Shown here: positions 63,905 to 64,000 of the stretch, one piece after another
How positions within the stretch are numbered: position 1 is the stretch's first letter
How the letters are laid out: every line of letters begins with the position of its first letter
Assembly: GCA_027493945.1 (NCBI GenBank)
Contig: JAOSJU010000003.1
Location: 86,078 to 150,077 of the forward strand
Source: Burkholderiaceae bacterium
GTDB taxonomy: Bacteria; Pseudomonadota; Gammaproteobacteria; Burkholderiales; Burkholderiaceae_E
Length of the DNA stretch: 64,000 nucleotides
Direction of reading: 5' to 3'
Translations under genes and position numbers: made by a program
Notes under the pieces: model-generated
Told to the model about the DNA's origin: nothing
What the model saw: only the letters and a program-made list of their open reading frames with translations
The model's database searches: none

Positions 63905-64000
63905 TCACCAGATCGTCCGCACGTGCGGATAGGCACGGGCCTTGTCGTCCGCCGTGACGAGCGGTGCGGCGAGTTTGCGAGCCGTGGCCACGATGATTCG
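63905..64000 (-). CDS. PIN-domain (VapC-like) protein, C-terminal end only
   Basis: The last 31 codons of a minus-strand gene entering from beyond the window. RIIVATARKLAAPLVTADDK and AYPHVRTIW then TGA match the C-termini of VapC proteins (the VTADxxxR acidic segment). A third VapBC-like module therefore continues past position 64000. Confidence 0.75.
   Translation of the reverse strand, partial: RIIVATARKLAAPLVTADDKARAYPHVRTIW

Overview
The window is high-GC chromosomal DNA of a betaproteobacterium, most likely in the order Burkholderiales. The reasons are the long minus-strand run leuC-ecn-leuD-leuB-asd-fimV-truA-trpF-trpB-trpA-accD-folC-dedD-cvpA-purF-metZ, the pyrG-kdsA pair, the lexA-imuA-imuB plus dnaE2 mutagenesis set and a ugp operon. 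Organism placement is inference from gene order and protein family recognition; no search was run.

Layout. Positions 1-4065 (minus) hold kdsA (cut by the window edge), pyrG and a cation diffusion facilitator whose C-terminus is a degenerate histidine-kinase-like module. Positions 4129-5491 hold scoAB (3-oxoacid CoA-transferase), followed by a 630-bp gene-free stretch that is almost entirely nested inverted repeats. Positions 6141-11135 hold a thioesterase, a DUF3422 membrane protein, an SDR oxidoreductase, ETF-ubiquinone oxidoreductase and a CxxCH lipoprotein. Positions 11336-12039 are a Phd/VapC-type toxin-antitoxin module. Positions 12114-16226 hold an RRM glycine-rich protein, a possible small RNA, SOS-controlled lexA-imuA-imuB, and a DksA/TraR zinc-finger protein. 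Positions 16365-20227 are ugpBAEQ (no ugpC), and 20360-21244 a DMT permease. Positions 21379-24202 are a restriction-modification island with lower-GC stretches than its surroundings (C5 methyltransferase, PD-(D/E)XK nuclease, Vsr). dnaE2 follows at 24486-27761 with its own strong SOS box.

Positions 27775-50482 are one long minus-strand block of amino-acid, purine, folate and fatty-acid genes. It also contains aroC, an MFS permease, an M48 lipoprotein, a VapBC module and gltX. After mgtE and a DUF938 methyltransferase comes tRNA-Val(CAC) at 52310-52384. Downstream of it everything is accessory: hicBA, higBA, a complete Wadjet type III set (jetABCD), two more VapBC-like pairs and the end of a third PIN gene at the window edge. 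higBA and jetA are only 7 bp apart, so the anti-plasmid system may be transcribed from the toxin-antitoxin promoter.

Fourteen genes carry 18 single-step frame changes, nearly all at short homopolymers, including in biosynthetic genes (leuB, leuC, leuD, trpF). I read these mainly as assembly indels. Coordinates given for such genes span the reconstructed full-length gene.
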